Assembly: GCA_025149285.1 (NCBI GenBank)
Contig: CP102274.1
Location: 702,501-766,500 of the forward strand
Reading direction: 5' to 3'
Length of the DNA stretch: 64,000 nt
Source: Hungatella hathewayi
GTDB taxonomy: Bacteria > Bacillota > Clostridia > Lachnospirales > Lachnospiraceae
In this document: positions 8,697 to 18,466 of the stretch, one piece after another
Numbering within the stretch: the first letter of the stretch is position 1
Layout of the letters: the number at the start of each line of letters is the position of its first letter
Translations under genes and position numbers: made by a program
Notes under the pieces: generated by a model
Seen by the model: the letters and a program-made list of their open reading frames with translations, nothing else
Told to the model about the DNA's origin: nothing
Database searches by the model: none

Positions 8697-9595
8697 TGCT
8701 CAGATCAAAAAAACAGGAAGCGGGAAGCCATATCAAAGCGTCCGCCGGCAGTAAAGTTTTCGATGCTGTCAACGTGACACTGCTGGTTTTACTTGCACTG
8801 ACGACCTTTTATCCCTTCTGGGACTGTATGGTGGTATCCTTTTCCTCGCTGAAAAGTTATCTGGCCACCAATATCCATCTGTGGCCTTCCGAGTGGTCGC
8901 TGGACGGCTATGCCTACATGGTTAAGAGTGCGGAGCTCTGGACCTCCTACGCCAACAGTATTTTCATTACGGTTGTGGGAACTCTGATCAATATGATGAT
9001 TACGACCATGGCGGCCTACGTGCTGTCAAAAAAAGATCTGAAGGGACAGCGGTTTTTCATGTTCATGGCGGTATTTACCATGATGTTCTCCGGCGGAATT
9101 ATTCCGACTTATATCGTGGTCAAGGACCTCCATCTGATGAATTCCCTGTGGTCCATGATCCTTCCGTCAGCGATCAATACGTATAACCTGATCATTCTGC
9201 GCAATTTCTTCATGGATTTACCGCTGGAGCTGGAAGAGGCAGCCCTGCTGGACGGCTGCACGGAGGTGGGAGTACTGTTCCGGATTATGCTTCCCATCTC
9301 AAAACCCGCACTGACGACAGTTACACTTTTTTATGCAGTAGATCACTGGAATGACTTCTTTTCAGCAATTATGTATATCAACAGCAAACAGGCGTGGCCG
9401 CTGCAGCTGTTTCTGCGCTCCATGCTGTTTCAGAACGATGCCGCGTATTCCAGCGGAGGAGAGAGTCTGTTCCTTTTGGGACAGCCGATGAAGATGGCGG
9501 CGGTTATGATGGCAATTATACCGATCATGTGTGCATATCCATTTTTCCAGAAATATTTTACGACCGGCATGACGGCCGGCGCCGTAAAAGGATAA
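8696..9595 (+). CDS. ABC transporter permease, LplC/YtcP type
   Basis: 299 residues. Its ATG shares one base with the stop of the preceding permease, so translation is coupled. It shows six membrane helices and the EAA loop (ELEEAALLDGCTEVGVLFRIMLPISKPAL). The C-terminus FFQKYFTTGMTAGAVKG is the signature end of this permease family. It is the second half of the membrane channel for the binding lipoprotein encoded next. Confidence 0.9.
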   Translation: MLRSKKQEAGSHIKASAGSKVFDAVNVTLLVLLALTTFYPFWDCMVVSFSSLKSYLATNIHLWPSEWSLDGYAYMVKSAELWTSYANSIFITVVGTLINMMITTMAAYVLSKKDLKGQRFFMFMAVFTMMFSGGIIPTYIVVKDLHLMNSLWSMILPSAINTYNLIILRNFFMDLPLELEEAALLDGCTEVGVLFRIMLPISKPALTTVTLFYAVDHWNDFFSAIMYINSKQAWPLQLFLRSMLFQNDAAYSSGGESLFLLGQPMKMAAVMMAIIPIMCAYPFFQKYFTTGMTAGAVKG

Positions 9596-9660
9596 CGAGA
9601 CTGAGACACACGGGAAAGGTAAAACAGCAGCATCTATAGAAAGGAAAGAGAGGGAAAAAA

Positions 9661-11229
9661 ATGAAAAAAAGACAGGTAATGAGTTTGGTACTGGCAGGGG
9701 TTATGGCGGTCTCTTTAACTGCCTGCGGCGGAGGAACCGGGGGAACAGCTGATAAGGCGGAATCCGGACAGACGGAGGCAGGAAAAGCCGAGGCTTCTTC
9801 CAAATCCGGGGAGAGCATACCGCTTCGCTGGCTGACGACGGGCGACGCGGCGGCAAAGGCGATCAAAGCTGATGACAGAATAGTGGCAGCCATCAATGAA
9901 AAGCTGGGAATCAATCTGACTGTGGAGATTGTACCGGAGGCAAATACGGAAAAAGTCAACGTGGCCATGGCTTCCGGAGATTTTCCGGATGTGGTTACGG
10001 GTGCCTATGGAACCAGTGCTACACAGCAGTGGATTGATGACGGTATGGTTATTCCGCTCAATGATTACTTTGAGACAATGCCCAATATAAAAACGTGGCT
10101 GGAGGATGAGTATCAGTGGTCGGCCATCGACGGAAAGTATTACGGACTGCCGTTTATCACCCAGTACAATGCGGCAAATGCCCTGATCATATTCCGGCAG
10201 GACTGGCTGGATAATCTTGGACTGGAGTATCCGAAGACACTGGATGACATGAAAAATGTGCTGACCGCATTTACAAACAACGATCCGGACGGCAACGGAA
10301 AGAACGATACATACGGATATACCGCAGAAAAACCGAGCAGTACCAGCGGAGTTACGCCGTTTGACTGGGTATTTTTCGCCTACGGCCTTCCATATGCCGA
10401 TTATTCTCTGAATGAAAACGGAGAGATTATTCCATTTTTTGAAGATCCATCCTTTATTCCTGCCATGCATTATATCAAGGATTTGTGGGATTCGAAGGTA
10501 GTTGATCCGGAACTGATGCTGAATGACCAGTCGAAGAAGGAAGAGAAATTCTATCAGGGAAAGAGCGGAGCCATGCTTGCACCTCTGTTCCGCCACGTAA
10601 CGCGTCATGAAAACAGCGTAAAAGAACTGTATCCCGATGCTTCCATCAGCTACGGACTTCCTCCGGAAGGGCCGAGTGGCGCAAGAGGACTGAACAAACA
10701 GGGAAAAAACGGCATGATGACCTGTATCACCACAGCGTGCAAGAACCAGGACAAAGCGGCTGCGTTTATCGATTTTATGGTCTCCAAAGAAGGCAATGAC
10801 TTACTGAGACTTGGTATAGAGGGAATCCACTATACAAAGGATGGCGACACGATCATATTTAATGAGGAAGAGCGGGCAAAAGATGCATTTGCAGATGACG
10901 GCTGGGCACACGCATTGGCATGGGGCTCCTTCTACTGGCCGTTAGAGAGCGGATATATTCCGGTATCTGATCCAAACCGGGAGCGCGCGCTGGAGACCGT
11001 CGAGTTAGCCACGGAATGCCAGATGCCAAACTTAATCAAACAGAAGACTCCGGCGGAGATCGAGAACGGCTCTGCGGTGAACGACGTGTTTATCCAGTAT
11101 TTCTCCGATATGCTTCAGGGCAAGATATCCATTGAGGATGGTGTGGTATCACTTGGAAAAGAGTGGAGAAATCAGGGCGGAGACGAAATCTTAAAGGAAG
11201 TAAGCGAAGTGTTCAAGACAGAAAAATAG
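9661..11229 (+). CDS. Extracellular solute-binding lipoprotein of the LplA family
   Basis: 522 residues, typical of the long LplA/YtcQ binding proteins. The signal peptide runs MKKRQVMSLVLAGVMAVS into the lipobox LTAC, so Cys21 is the predicted lipidated residue anchoring it outside the membrane. A low-complexity Gly/Glu/Ala linker follows. The body contains a calcium-loop-like NDPDGNGKNDTYGY segment (about 203-216), common in this family. It captures the glycan for the two upstream permeases. The downstream sulfatase follows almost at once. Confidence 0.9.
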   Translation: MKKRQVMSLVLAGVMAVSLTACGGGTGGTADKAESGQTEAGKAEASSKSGESIPLRWLTTGDAAAKAIKADDRIVAAINEKLGINLTVEIVPEANTEKVNVAMASGDFPDVVTGAYGTSATQQWIDDGMVIPLNDYFETMPNIKTWLEDEYQWSAIDGKYYGLPFITQYNAANALIIFRQDWLDNLGLEYPKTLDDMKNVLTAFTNNDPDGNGKNDTYGYTAEKPSSTSGVTPFDWVFFAYGLPYADYSLNENGEIIPFFEDPSFIPAMHYIKDLWDSKVVDPELMLNDQSKKEEKFYQGKSGAMLAPLFRHVTRHENSVKELYPDASISYGLPPEGPSGARGLNKQGKNGMMTCITTACKNQDKAAAFIDFMVSKEGNDLLRLGIEGIHYTKDGDTIIFNEEERAKDAFADDGWAHALAWGSFYWPLESGYIPVSDPNRERALETVELATECQMPNLIKQKTPAEIENGSAVNDVFIQYFSDMLQGKISIEDGVVSLGKEWRNQGGDEILKEVSEVFKTEK

Positions 11230-11238
11230 GTGGAATGT

Positions 11239-12702
11239 ATGAGAAAGAAACCAAATATACTCTTTATACTTACTGATGATCAGGGGGCCTGGGCGATGCA
11301 TTGCTCGGGCACCCCCGAGCTTTATACCCCGAATCTGGACAGAATCGCCGCTTCGGGGATGCGTTTTGACAACTTTTTCTGTGCCTCGCCGGTCTGCTCA
11401 CCAGCCAGGGCGTCGCTTCTCACCGGTAAGATTCCGTCGGGCCACGGCGTCCTGGACTGGATCAGAAGCGGAAGCGTGGACGCGGATAAATTTGCCGCTC
11501 AGGGAAGGGAAAACCCTTATGCGGATGGTTACAAAAATGAGAGGAAGCCCATCGCCTACTTAGAAGGGCAGACCACCTATACAGACATTCTGGCAGAAGA
11601 AGGGTATCACTGTGCCCTGGCCGGTAAATGGCATCTGGGGGACAGCGTGACGCCCCAGCACGGATTTGAAAAATGGTATACCATCGGCCTTGGCGGCTGC
11701 TGTTATTATCACCCGGATATAGTGGATCACGGGGAGATTACGGTGGAGCATGGGAAATACGTGACGGAGCTCTTTGCCGATAAGGCTCTGGACTACTTAG
11801 ATGAGCTGGCGGAGAGCGAAGAGCCCTTCTACCTGGCCGTCAACTTTACTGCGCCCCACGCCCCATGGGGAAAGGAGCACCATCCGGCCAAATGGATTGA
11901 TTATTACGAGAACTGTGACTTTGCCTCCATCCCGGATATCCCGGACCATCCCGATCTGCTGACCGGGCCGGTCTATGGCACGGAAAAGAGAAAGGAGAAT
12001 CTGCGGGGGTATTTTGCCGCCGTAAGCGCCATGGACGAACAGGTGGGCAGGATTCTGGATGCTCTGGAAGAGAGGCATTTGACAGAGGACACGATAGTGA
12101 TCTTCTCCGCCGATAATGGGATGAGCATGGGACAGCACGGAATCTGGGGAAAGGGGAACGGAACCTTTCCCATGAATATGTACGAATCAGCAGTGAAAGT
12201 GCCGTTTATCATATCCTGGCCTTGCTTTATTAAGCCGGGGAGTGTATGCTGTGAATTAGTAAGCGCATACGATTTATTCCCAACGCTGCTGGAACTGACG
12301 GGACTGTCCGGCCGCTTCCCGGAAGGCCTTCCTGGGAAGAGCTTCTGCGGACTGCTTTCGGGGAAGGAAGAGACGCGGACCGGGGAAATCGTCATTTTTG
12401 ACGAGTATGGGCCGGTGCGGATGATCCGGGACAGGGAATGGAAATATATTCACAGATACCCCTATGGAGCGCACGAGCTGTATCATCTTACCGATGACCC
12501 GGGGGAGACGAGAAATCTTTATGGCATGCCGGAGTACGAAGCGAAGGTTCTGGAGCTTAAAAAGCGGATGGAAACCTGGTTCCTCAAGTATGCGGATCCT
12601 GCTGTTGACGGGGTGAGAGAAGGCGTCACCGGCTCGGGACAGCTGTGCAGACCCGGTATTTATGCTGTACGTACAGATGTATATGGCCCGGTGGGGACGT
12701 AA
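11239..12702 (+). CDS. Cys-type sulfatase, cytoplasmic
   Basis: 487 residues from the ATG at 11239. I prefer this start to the GTG at 11230 because AGGTGG (11228-11233) then has normal spacing. The sulfatase signature CSPARASLLTG places the formylglycine Cys at residue 53. The metal ligands LTDDQG near the N-terminus and FSADNGMSMGQHG are present, and HAPWG is consistent with an active-site His. A Cys nucleophile needs an anaerobic maturase (anSME), which is not encoded in the window. No signal peptide is visible, so it should act on imported sulfated sugar in the cytoplasm. The exact sulfate position is not predictable. Confidence 0.92.
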   Translation: MRKKPNILFILTDDQGAWAMHCSGTPELYTPNLDRIAASGMRFDNFFCASPVCSPARASLLTGKIPSGHGVLDWIRSGSVDADKFAAQGRENPYADGYKNERKPIAYLEGQTTYTDILAEEGYHCALAGKWHLGDSVTPQHGFEKWYTIGLGGCCYYHPDIVDHGEITVEHGKYVTELFADKALDYLDELAESEEPFYLAVNFTAPHAPWGKEHHPAKWIDYYENCDFASIPDIPDHPDLLTGPVYGTEKRKENLRGYFAAVSAMDEQVGRILDALEERHLTEDTIVIFSADNGMSMGQHGIWGKGNGTFPMNMYESAVKVPFIISWPCFIKPGSVCCELVSAYDLFPTLLELTGLSGRFPEGLPGKSFCGLLSGKEETRTGEIVIFDEYGPVRMIRDREWKYIHRYPYGAHELYHLTDDPGETRNLYGMPEYEAKVLELKKRMETWFLKYADPAVDGVREGVTGSGQLCRPGIYAVRTDVYGPVGT

Positions 12703-12738
12703 AGCCAGTGCAGCACCACCAAAAAACGGAGGAGAAGA

Positions 12739-14154
12739 ATGATGGCAGTACAACCGAATTTCTTATTTATCTTTATGGACGATATGGGCTGGCGGGATCT
12801 GGCCTGTACCGGAAGCACGTTTTATGAGACGCCGAATATCGACCGGCTGTGCAGGCAGGGAATGGTGTTTGCCAATTCCTATGCCTCCTGCCCGGTATGC
12901 TCTCCGTCGAGAGCCAGCTGTTTAACCGGAAAATATCCGGCCAGGCTGGGTGTGACGGACTGGATTGACATGGAAGGAACGTCCCACCCCTTAAAGGGGA
13001 AACTGATCGACGCCCCGTACATCAAGCATCTGCCGGAGGGGGAATATACGATCGCCCAGGCATTAAAGGATGCGGGATACGATACGTGGCATGTGGGAAA
13101 ATGGCATCTGGGCGGAAGAGAGTTTTACCCGGAACATTTCGGCTTTGATGTCAATATAGGCGGCTGTTCCTGGGGCCATCCCCATGACGGGTACTTCAGT
13201 CCCTATGGAATCGAGACGCTTTCTGAGGGACCGGAAGGAGAGTATTTAACAGACAGGATCACAGATGAGGCGGTCCGTCTGCTGAGAAAACGGCAGGCCT
13301 GCGGCAGCAGGAAGCCATTTTACATGAACTTGTGCCATTATGCCGTACATACCCCGATTCAGGTTAAGGATGAGGACCGGGCGCGTTTTGAAAAGAAGGC
13401 GAGAGAACTGGGGCTCGATAAGGAGACGGCTCTGGTGGAAGGCGAATTCCACCATACAGAGGATAAGAAGGGCCGCCGGGTGGTCAGAAGAGTGATCCAG
13501 TCGGACCCGTCCTACGCGGGAATGATCTGGAATCTGGATCAAAATATCGGACGATTGCTGGAGGCGCTTCGGGAGTGCGGGGAAGAGGAGAATACCGTGG
13601 TCGTATTTACCTCTGACAACGGCGGATTAGCCACAAGCGAGGGCTCGCCTACCTGTAATCTGCCCGCTTCGGAGGGAAAGGGCTGGGTCTATGAGGGAGG
13701 TACCAGAGTTCCGCTGATTGTAAAGTATCCGGGCCGTGTGGCTCCGGGGAGCAGATGCGACGTACCGGTGACTACCCCTGATTTCTATCCTACATTCCTG
13801 GAACTGGCGGGCGTACCGCAAAAAGCAGGAATTCCCATAGATGGAAGAAGCATCGTGCCGCTGCTGTCTGGAAATCCCATGCCTGAAAGACCGATTTTCT
13901 GGCACTACCCTCACTATGGAAATCAAGGCGGAACCCCTGCTTCCTCGGTGGTTATGGGAGACTATAAATATATTGAGTTCTTTGAGGATGGCCGCGGAGA
14001 ACTCTACGATCTGAAAGCGGATTTCAGCGAGACGAATAATCTCTGTGAAAAGATGCCGGAGACGGCTGCACGGCTCCGGATGCTTCTTCATGGCTGGCAG
14101 CGGGAGGTCTGTGCCCGTTTTCCGGAAGAGAATGCGGAATATGTGCAGATGTGA
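12739..14154 (+). CDS. Second Cys-type sulfatase, cytoplasmic
   Basis: 471 residues, starting at ATG 12739 (a second ATG follows at once) behind GGAGGAG. The active-site motif is CSPSRASCLTGK with the modified Cys at 54. Metal-binding FMDDMG at the N-terminus and FTSDNGG further on are intact. It is only moderately like its upstream neighbour, so the pair probably attack different sulfate positions or different sugars rather than being a recent duplication. There is no export signal. The GH123-like hydrolase gene follows. Confidence 0.92.
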   Translation: MMAVQPNFLFIFMDDMGWRDLACTGSTFYETPNIDRLCRQGMVFANSYASCPVCSPSRASCLTGKYPARLGVTDWIDMEGTSHPLKGKLIDAPYIKHLPEGEYTIAQALKDAGYDTWHVGKWHLGGREFYPEHFGFDVNIGGCSWGHPHDGYFSPYGIETLSEGPEGEYLTDRITDEAVRLLRKRQACGSRKPFYMNLCHYAVHTPIQVKDEDRARFEKKARELGLDKETALVEGEFHHTEDKKGRRVVRRVIQSDPSYAGMIWNLDQNIGRLLEALRECGEEENTVVVFTSDNGGLATSEGSPTCNLPASEGKGWVYEGGTRVPLIVKYPGRVAPGSRCDVPVTTPDFYPTFLELAGVPQKAGIPIDGRSIVPLLSGNPMPERPIFWHYPHYGNQGGTPASSVVMGDYKYIEFFEDGRGELYDLKADFSETNNLCEKMPETAARLRMLLHGWQREVCARFPEENAEYVQM

Positions 14155-14230
14155 TGAAAAGGCTTAAAAAAAATAAGCGAGGATTCATGGGTTCAAAATG
14201 TGGATTGAAATAAAAGAAGAGGATTGACAG

Positions 14231-15889
14231 ATGAGGCGTGATAAGAATTACCAGATAAAACTGATGAGTGCTCTGACGAAAGTATGGCCGGGACAGGAGC
14301 CGGAAGAAGACCCGTGCTGCAGCGTTTTTACGATGCTGCGTGGGGAGACATTCAGCTTTGTGGCAGCATATACCTGCGGCGGTGAAGGAAATTCAGCCGC
14401 GGTGGTAAGGGTGGAATCACCGGTGGAGCAATACTGCCGCATCAGAGAGATCGTTCCGGTTCCATCCATACGCCCGGTAAACAGCCGTGTGGACAGCAAT
14501 TACCTGTGCACCCGGCCGGGAATGTATCCGGATCTGCTGACGGAACCGGCTGGCGGTTGTGTCACATTTACACCGGGACAGTTTAAAAGCCTGTGGATTG
14601 ATATGGAGATTCCGGAAAACGGTCCGTATGGGAAATTTCCTTTTGCGGTAGTATTCGTATCGCCGGAGGGGGAGGAACTGTGCCGGAGGGAAACCTCCAT
14701 ACAGGTGTATCAGACAGTTCTTGGACCGCAGCGGCTCATTCATACGGAGTGGTTTCATGGAGACTGTCTTGCCGATTATTACCGGGTGCCTGTGTTTTCT
14801 GAAGAACACTGGAAGATCATGGAGAATTTTATCGCGGCTGCCGCAGCCAGAGGCTGCAATATGATCCTGACTCCGCAGTTCACCCCGCCTCTCGACACGG
14901 CGCCCGGCGGAGATCGGACCACGATTCAGCTGGTGGGAGTAAACGTGCTTCCGAATGGCGGCTATGAATTTAACTTTGCCAGGCTGGAGCGCTGGGTCAC
15001 CATGTGCCTGTCCTGCGGCATGGTCTATTTTGAGATGTCCCACCTCTTCACCCAGTGGGGAGCCGGTCATCCTCCGAAGATCATGGCCGAAGAGAACGGG
15101 AAGGAGATAAAATTGTTCGGCTGGGAGGACCCGGCCGTAGGAGGACGCTATACCCGCTTTCTGGAAGCCTATCTTCCGAAACTGACGGAAAAACTGCGGG
15201 AATTGGGAATTGCCGGGGTTACCAGATTTCACATATCGGATGAGCCGGAACCGCAGCACCTTTTGTCCTATAAGCAGGCGAGAGAATCCGTTGCGCCTTA
15301 CTTAAAGGATTTCGTGATCATGGATGCCGTCTCCAGCCTTGATATCTGCCGGGAAGGTGAGATTGACTGCCCGGTGTGTTCCAGCGACCATATCGAACCG
15401 TTTCTGGAGGCAGGGGTAACGCCTCTGTGGAGTTACTACTGTACGGCACAGGATTTCCTGGTCAGCAACCGATTTATGGCCATGCCGTCCGCCAGATGCC
15501 GGATATACGGTGCACAGATCTTTCGATATGCCATGGAAGGAATCCTTCACTGGGGGTACAATTTTTACAATTCCCAGTACTCCTTAACGAAGCTGGATCC
15601 CTACCGTTCCACAGATGCCGACGGAGCCTTTCCGTCCGGAGATTCGTTTCTGGTGTATCCGGGAGCGGACGGAAAACCGGAGGAATCTGTCCGCATGATG
15701 GTCATGTGCCATACGATGCAGGACGTGAGAGCCATGGAGCAGCTGGCGGAAAAGAAGGGGAGAGAGTACGTTATTTCCATGCTGGAAGAAGATCTGGCGG
15801 AACCGATCACGTTTAAGCAGTATCCGAAGTCGGAGTTCTGGATGATTCAGATGAGAAACCGGATTAACAGGGAACTGGAAGAAGCATAA
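14231..15889 (+). CDS. GH123-like glycoside hydrolase (DUF4091 domain), probable beta-N-acetylgalactosaminidase
   Basis: 552 residues. A beta-sandwich-like N-terminal half is followed by a (beta/alpha)8-type domain resembling the family once called DUF4091, now the GH123 catalytic domain. The key feature is HISDEPEP (334-341): adjacent Asp337-Glu338 match the Asp-Glu pair that GH123 uses for substrate-assisted cleavage of beta-GalNAc. No signal peptide. Clustering with two sulfatases and an oligosaccharide importer supports action on a desulfated GalNAc-containing oligosaccharide. Substrate assignment is inference; many DUF4091 proteins are uncharacterised. Confidence 0.75.
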   Translation: MRRDKNYQIKLMSALTKVWPGQEPEEDPCCSVFTMLRGETFSFVAAYTCGGEGNSAAVVRVESPVEQYCRIREIVPVPSIRPVNSRVDSNYLCTRPGMYPDLLTEPAGGCVTFTPGQFKSLWIDMEIPENGPYGKFPFAVVFVSPEGEELCRRETSIQVYQTVLGPQRLIHTEWFHGDCLADYYRVPVFSEEHWKIMENFIAAAAARGCNMILTPQFTPPLDTAPGGDRTTIQLVGVNVLPNGGYEFNFARLERWVTMCLSCGMVYFEMSHLFTQWGAGHPPKIMAEENGKEIKLFGWEDPAVGGRYTRFLEAYLPKLTEKLRELGIAGVTRFHISDEPEPQHLLSYKQARESVAPYLKDFVIMDAVSSLDICREGEIDCPVCSSDHIEPFLEAGVTPLWSYYCTAQDFLVSNRFMAMPSARCRIYGAQIFRYAMEGILHWGYNFYNSQYSLTKLDPYRSTDADGAFPSGDSFLVYPGADGKPEESVRMMVMCHTMQDVRAMEQLAEKKGREYVISMLEEDLAEPITFKQYPKSEFWMIQMRNRINRELEEA

Positions 15890-15936
15890 ATGAGATACAG
15901 ATGTCCTTCTGCCTTCGTATATTATAAATAAAAAAT

Positions 15937-15995
15937 CAGCCCGCCGCGGGAACTTTCCTTATATAAAGGAGTCCTGCAGGCGGGCTGTTTTTGTT
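15937..15995. terminator. Bidirectional terminator between the GH123 operon and cyuA
   Basis: Stem CAGCCCGCC (15937-15945) pairs perfectly with GGCGGGCTG (15979-15987). A T-run follows on plus (15988-15992), and the upstream A-run gives a T-run on minus. It sits between convergent genes. Confidence 0.85.
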
Positions 15996-15998
15996 GTA

Positions 15999-17267
15999 TT
16001 ACTGAAGCATAATCTTGATAATCTCTTTATCTGTCTGTTTCATACCTTCTTTTCCGATATATCCCACGCAGCTGATGGTTTCACCCGCGTCCTCCTGAAG
16101 GATGCCGCTGTCCGGCTGGTAGGCTTTATTATTCATGGCGAGATAGTGAGCCATCATGGCTGCATCCAGGCTCGTGGCGATCTTGGCGGCACAGGAGATC
16201 TTGGCGCCGTCGCAGATAATGCCGGGAATATTGGCCAGAACATTACCAATGGTATTCTTAATCTGTTCCAGCGTTCCGCCTACTAAGTAGGTGATGGCGG
16301 CTCCCGATGCACAGGAAGCGGATACGGCGCCGCAGAAGGCCGACAGCTTCCCGATAAATTCCTTCTGGTAGATTGTCAGCAGACTGGAAAATGCGAGGGC
16401 GCGGTATAAGCGCTCCTGGCAGATATTGTTCTCCCGGGCGTAGACGATCACCGGAACGGAGGAAGCGATCCCCTGATTCCCACTTCCGGAATTGATGATA
16501 ACCGGCATGTCACAGCCACCCATCCTCGCCTCTGATCCGGCTGCTGCATAGGCCTTCATACGGACAGCCACACCATCCGGATAGGATTCCTTGATAATCT
16601 TTCCAATGCCCAGACCGTAGTTTCCGGCCATGCCTTCATAGGCAATGTTCATATTATGAATGATGACACGGTCAAGCAGCTCGTGGATATCCTTAAGCGG
16701 CACCTGATCCGCAAAATCCTTGATATTATCGACGGAGAGCAGACTGCGGTCCGCCAGACTGCATCCCCCTTCCATATGGTCGGAGCTGAAAAGTACTTCG
16801 CCGTCTTTGGTGATTTTGGTGATGTTGGTGTGATCATAACGAACCTCCAGCGTCACCACGGAAGCATCCTTATGCAGTTCCAGAATGATGTGCAGCGGAA
16901 TCTCGGAATCTAAATATTCCACGGTACAGACCCCGTCTTTCAGCATGGCAGATGCGGTCTTCCTGTCCTCATCGGTTAAGTCTTCTAAAACTTCCATACA
17001 TTTCGAGGCATTGCCTCCGACAATTCCAAGCATGACGCCGGCTTCGATGCCAACCATATGTTCCGAGTTGGGAATCGTGACGCACCGGACATTTTTAATC
17101 ATGTTGCCGCTGCAGTGAGCGATGACTCTGTCGGGCAGACAGCCCAGCACTTCTCTTGCCCTGGCGCCGGCATAGGCGAGCGCAATCGGCTCGGTGCAGC
17201 CCATGGCGGGTATCAGTTCTTCAGCCAGAATCTTTAGAAATTCATCGTGTATTCTTTGGTTCATCAT
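15999..17267 (-). CDS. cyuA: UPF0597/CyuA family L-cysteine desulfidase-like protein
   Basis: 422 residues, the usual family length, beginning MMNQ at 17267 behind AAAGGGG. The N-terminal ELIPAMGCTEPIALAYAGA and the later GGCDMPVIINSGSGNQG and CDGAKISCAAK segments carry the conserved cysteines of this serine-dehydratase-related Fe-S family. E. coli YhaM/CyuA and archaeal homologues break L-cysteine into pyruvate, ammonia and sulfide. It appears monocistronic and has no evident link to its neighbours, though sulfur release is thematically close to the sulfatases. Confidence 0.85.
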   Translation of the reverse strand: MMNQRIHDEFLKILAEELIPAMGCTEPIALAYAGARAREVLGCLPDRVIAHCSGNMIKNVRCVTIPNSEHMVGIEAGVMLGIVGGNASKCMEVLEDLTDEDRKTASAMLKDGVCTVEYLDSEIPLHIILELHKDASVVTLEVRYDHTNITKITKDGEVLFSSDHMEGGCSLADRSLLSVDNIKDFADQVPLKDIHELLDRVIIHNMNIAYEGMAGNYGLGIGKIIKESYPDGVAVRMKAYAAAGSEARMGGCDMPVIINSGSGNQGIASSVPVIVYARENNICQERLYRALAFSSLLTIYQKEFIGKLSAFCGAVSASCASGAAITYLVGGTLEQIKNTIGNVLANIPGIICDGAKISCAAKIATSLDAAMMAHYLAMNNKAYQPDSGILQEDAGETISCVGYIGKEGMKQTDKEIIKIMLQ

Positions 17268-17576
17268 GGGTAGTATACCCCTTTCACTTAATCATAATGG
17301 CGGCATGTAAATCAGACAGAATCCGGTTTTTAACCCTGCCATGCTGCTCCGGACTGATCCCACCGATTGGCAGCTAGCAATCGGAACAGTATTATTTATG
17401 TTAATAAAAATTTATCAAATAACCGGGAGAAAGTCAATGGTTTTGGGCAGATTGTACAGATCTGGTTATTGTAAAAGAACAGGCGTGCTTTTTTTATTTT
17501 CACTGACCATATAATATTTTCTTTAGCAATTGGTAAAAATATTGCATAAACAGTAAAAAAGAAAAGGAGTAGGCAA
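17268..17576. other. Intergenic region between divergent cyuA and recombinase genes
   Basis: 309 bp, AT-rich toward the recombinase. It holds a perfect 7-bp hairpin, CCGATTG (17363-17369) with CAATCGG (17378-17384), and a consensus TATAAT (17510-17515) on plus without a convincing -35, the likely recombinase promoter. AAAAGGAGT just before 17577 is the recombinase ribosome site. No copy of the recombination-site palindrome found at 18439-18728 is visible here. Confidence 0.5.
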
Positions 17577-18434
17577 ATGGAGAAGAAACTGGATGTGGTC
17601 ATGTTGATGGAAGAGTATCGAAAATATCTCGTTTACAACGAAAAAAGCAAATCAACAATCAACAAATATCTGCGCGACGCCGGCAAGTATCTTCAGTTCC
17701 TGAAAACCCGTGAAGGAGCAGGAAATGAGATAACGAAAGAAAGTACCATGGACTACAAGATGGAACTAATGGAAAAGTATAAGCCTGCCAGCGTAAATTC
17801 CTATTTGACGGCAGTAAACAGTTTCCTCACATTTTACGGGAAAACAGACTGCCACGTCAGGCTTTTGAAGATTCAAAAACGGATCTTTACCGATCAGAGC
17901 CGGGAATTGACCAAGGCAGAATATATCAGGCTGGTAGAGACCGCGCGGTACGATAAAAAGGAGAGGCTGGCGCTGATCATGGAAACCATCTGCGGAACGG
18001 GAATACGGATCAGTGAACTGCAAAATATAACGGTGGAATCGCTGCTGAGCGGATATGCCAGCGTCTCATGCAAGGGAAAGGAACGAATCATCTTAATTCC
18101 TGTAAAGCTGAAAGAGAAACTCAGAGAATACTGCTTCAAGCATGAGATTCAGTCAGGAAGCATCTTTATTACCCGGTCGGGAAAACCCATAGACCGCAGC
18201 AATGTCTGGACGGAGATGAATAAGCTGTGTGAAAAGGCAAATATCTCCCACGGTAAAGTATTTCCTCATAATATGCGTCACCTGTTTGCAAGAACTTATT
18301 ATGGAAAGCAAAAGGATATTGTGCATCTGGCGGATATTCTGGGGCACAGCAGTATTGAAACGACAAGGATTTATACGATGACGAGCAGCTTTGAATATGA
18401 AAGACAATTAGAAGAAATGGATTTAATAATATAA
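17577..18434 (+). CDS. Tyrosine recombinase, probable invertase of the adjacent promoter switch
   Basis: 285 residues, XerC/D-sized. It has an N-terminal SAM-like core-binding domain (about 8-90) and a C-terminal catalytic domain with all active-site residues: Arg144 (GTGIRISEL), a Lys in the SCKGKER turn (~166/168), His231 and Arg234 (HNMRH), His257 (LGHSS) and nucleophile Tyr266 (RIYT). It lacks the arm-binding domain of phage integrases. It ends 5 bp before the first of three recombination-site-like palindromes, so a local site-specific inversion role is strongly suggested. In Bacteroides and Clostridioides, similar small recombinases flip surface-antigen promoters. Confidence 0.9.
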   Translation: MEKKLDVVMLMEEYRKYLVYNEKSKSTINKYLRDAGKYLQFLKTREGAGNEITKESTMDYKMELMEKYKPASVNSYLTAVNSFLTFYGKTDCHVRLLKIQKRIFTDQSRELTKAEYIRLVETARYDKKERLALIMETICGTGIRISELQNITVESLLSGYASVSCKGKERIILIPVKLKEKLREYCFKHEIQSGSIFITRSGKPIDRSNVWTEMNKLCEKANISHGKVFPHNMRHLFARTYYGKQKDIVHLADILGHSSIETTRIYTMTSSFEYERQLEEMDLII

Positions 18435-18438
18435 AAAT

Positions 18439-18462
18439 ACAACATAATACACATTATGTTGT
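18439..18462. repeat. Recombination-site-like palindrome A
   Basis: Left arm ACAACATAAT, spacer ACAC (18449-18452), right arm ATTATGTTGT: perfect 10-bp inverted arms around an asymmetric 4-bp spacer, the layout expected of a tyrosine recombinase core site. It has the same orientation as site B. Confidence 0.8.
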
Positions 18463-18466
18463 GACA

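Noticed and set aside
14417..15259. 280-residue minus-strand open frame opposite the GH123-like gene.
   Set aside because: A shadow of GC-rich codons in the real gene; composition is biased and no motif is seen.
17363..17384. Perfect hairpin CCGATTG/CAATCGG upstream of the recombinase as an attachment site.
   Set aside because: It shares no sequence with sites A-C and has no second copy that I could find; more likely a weak terminator or structure.
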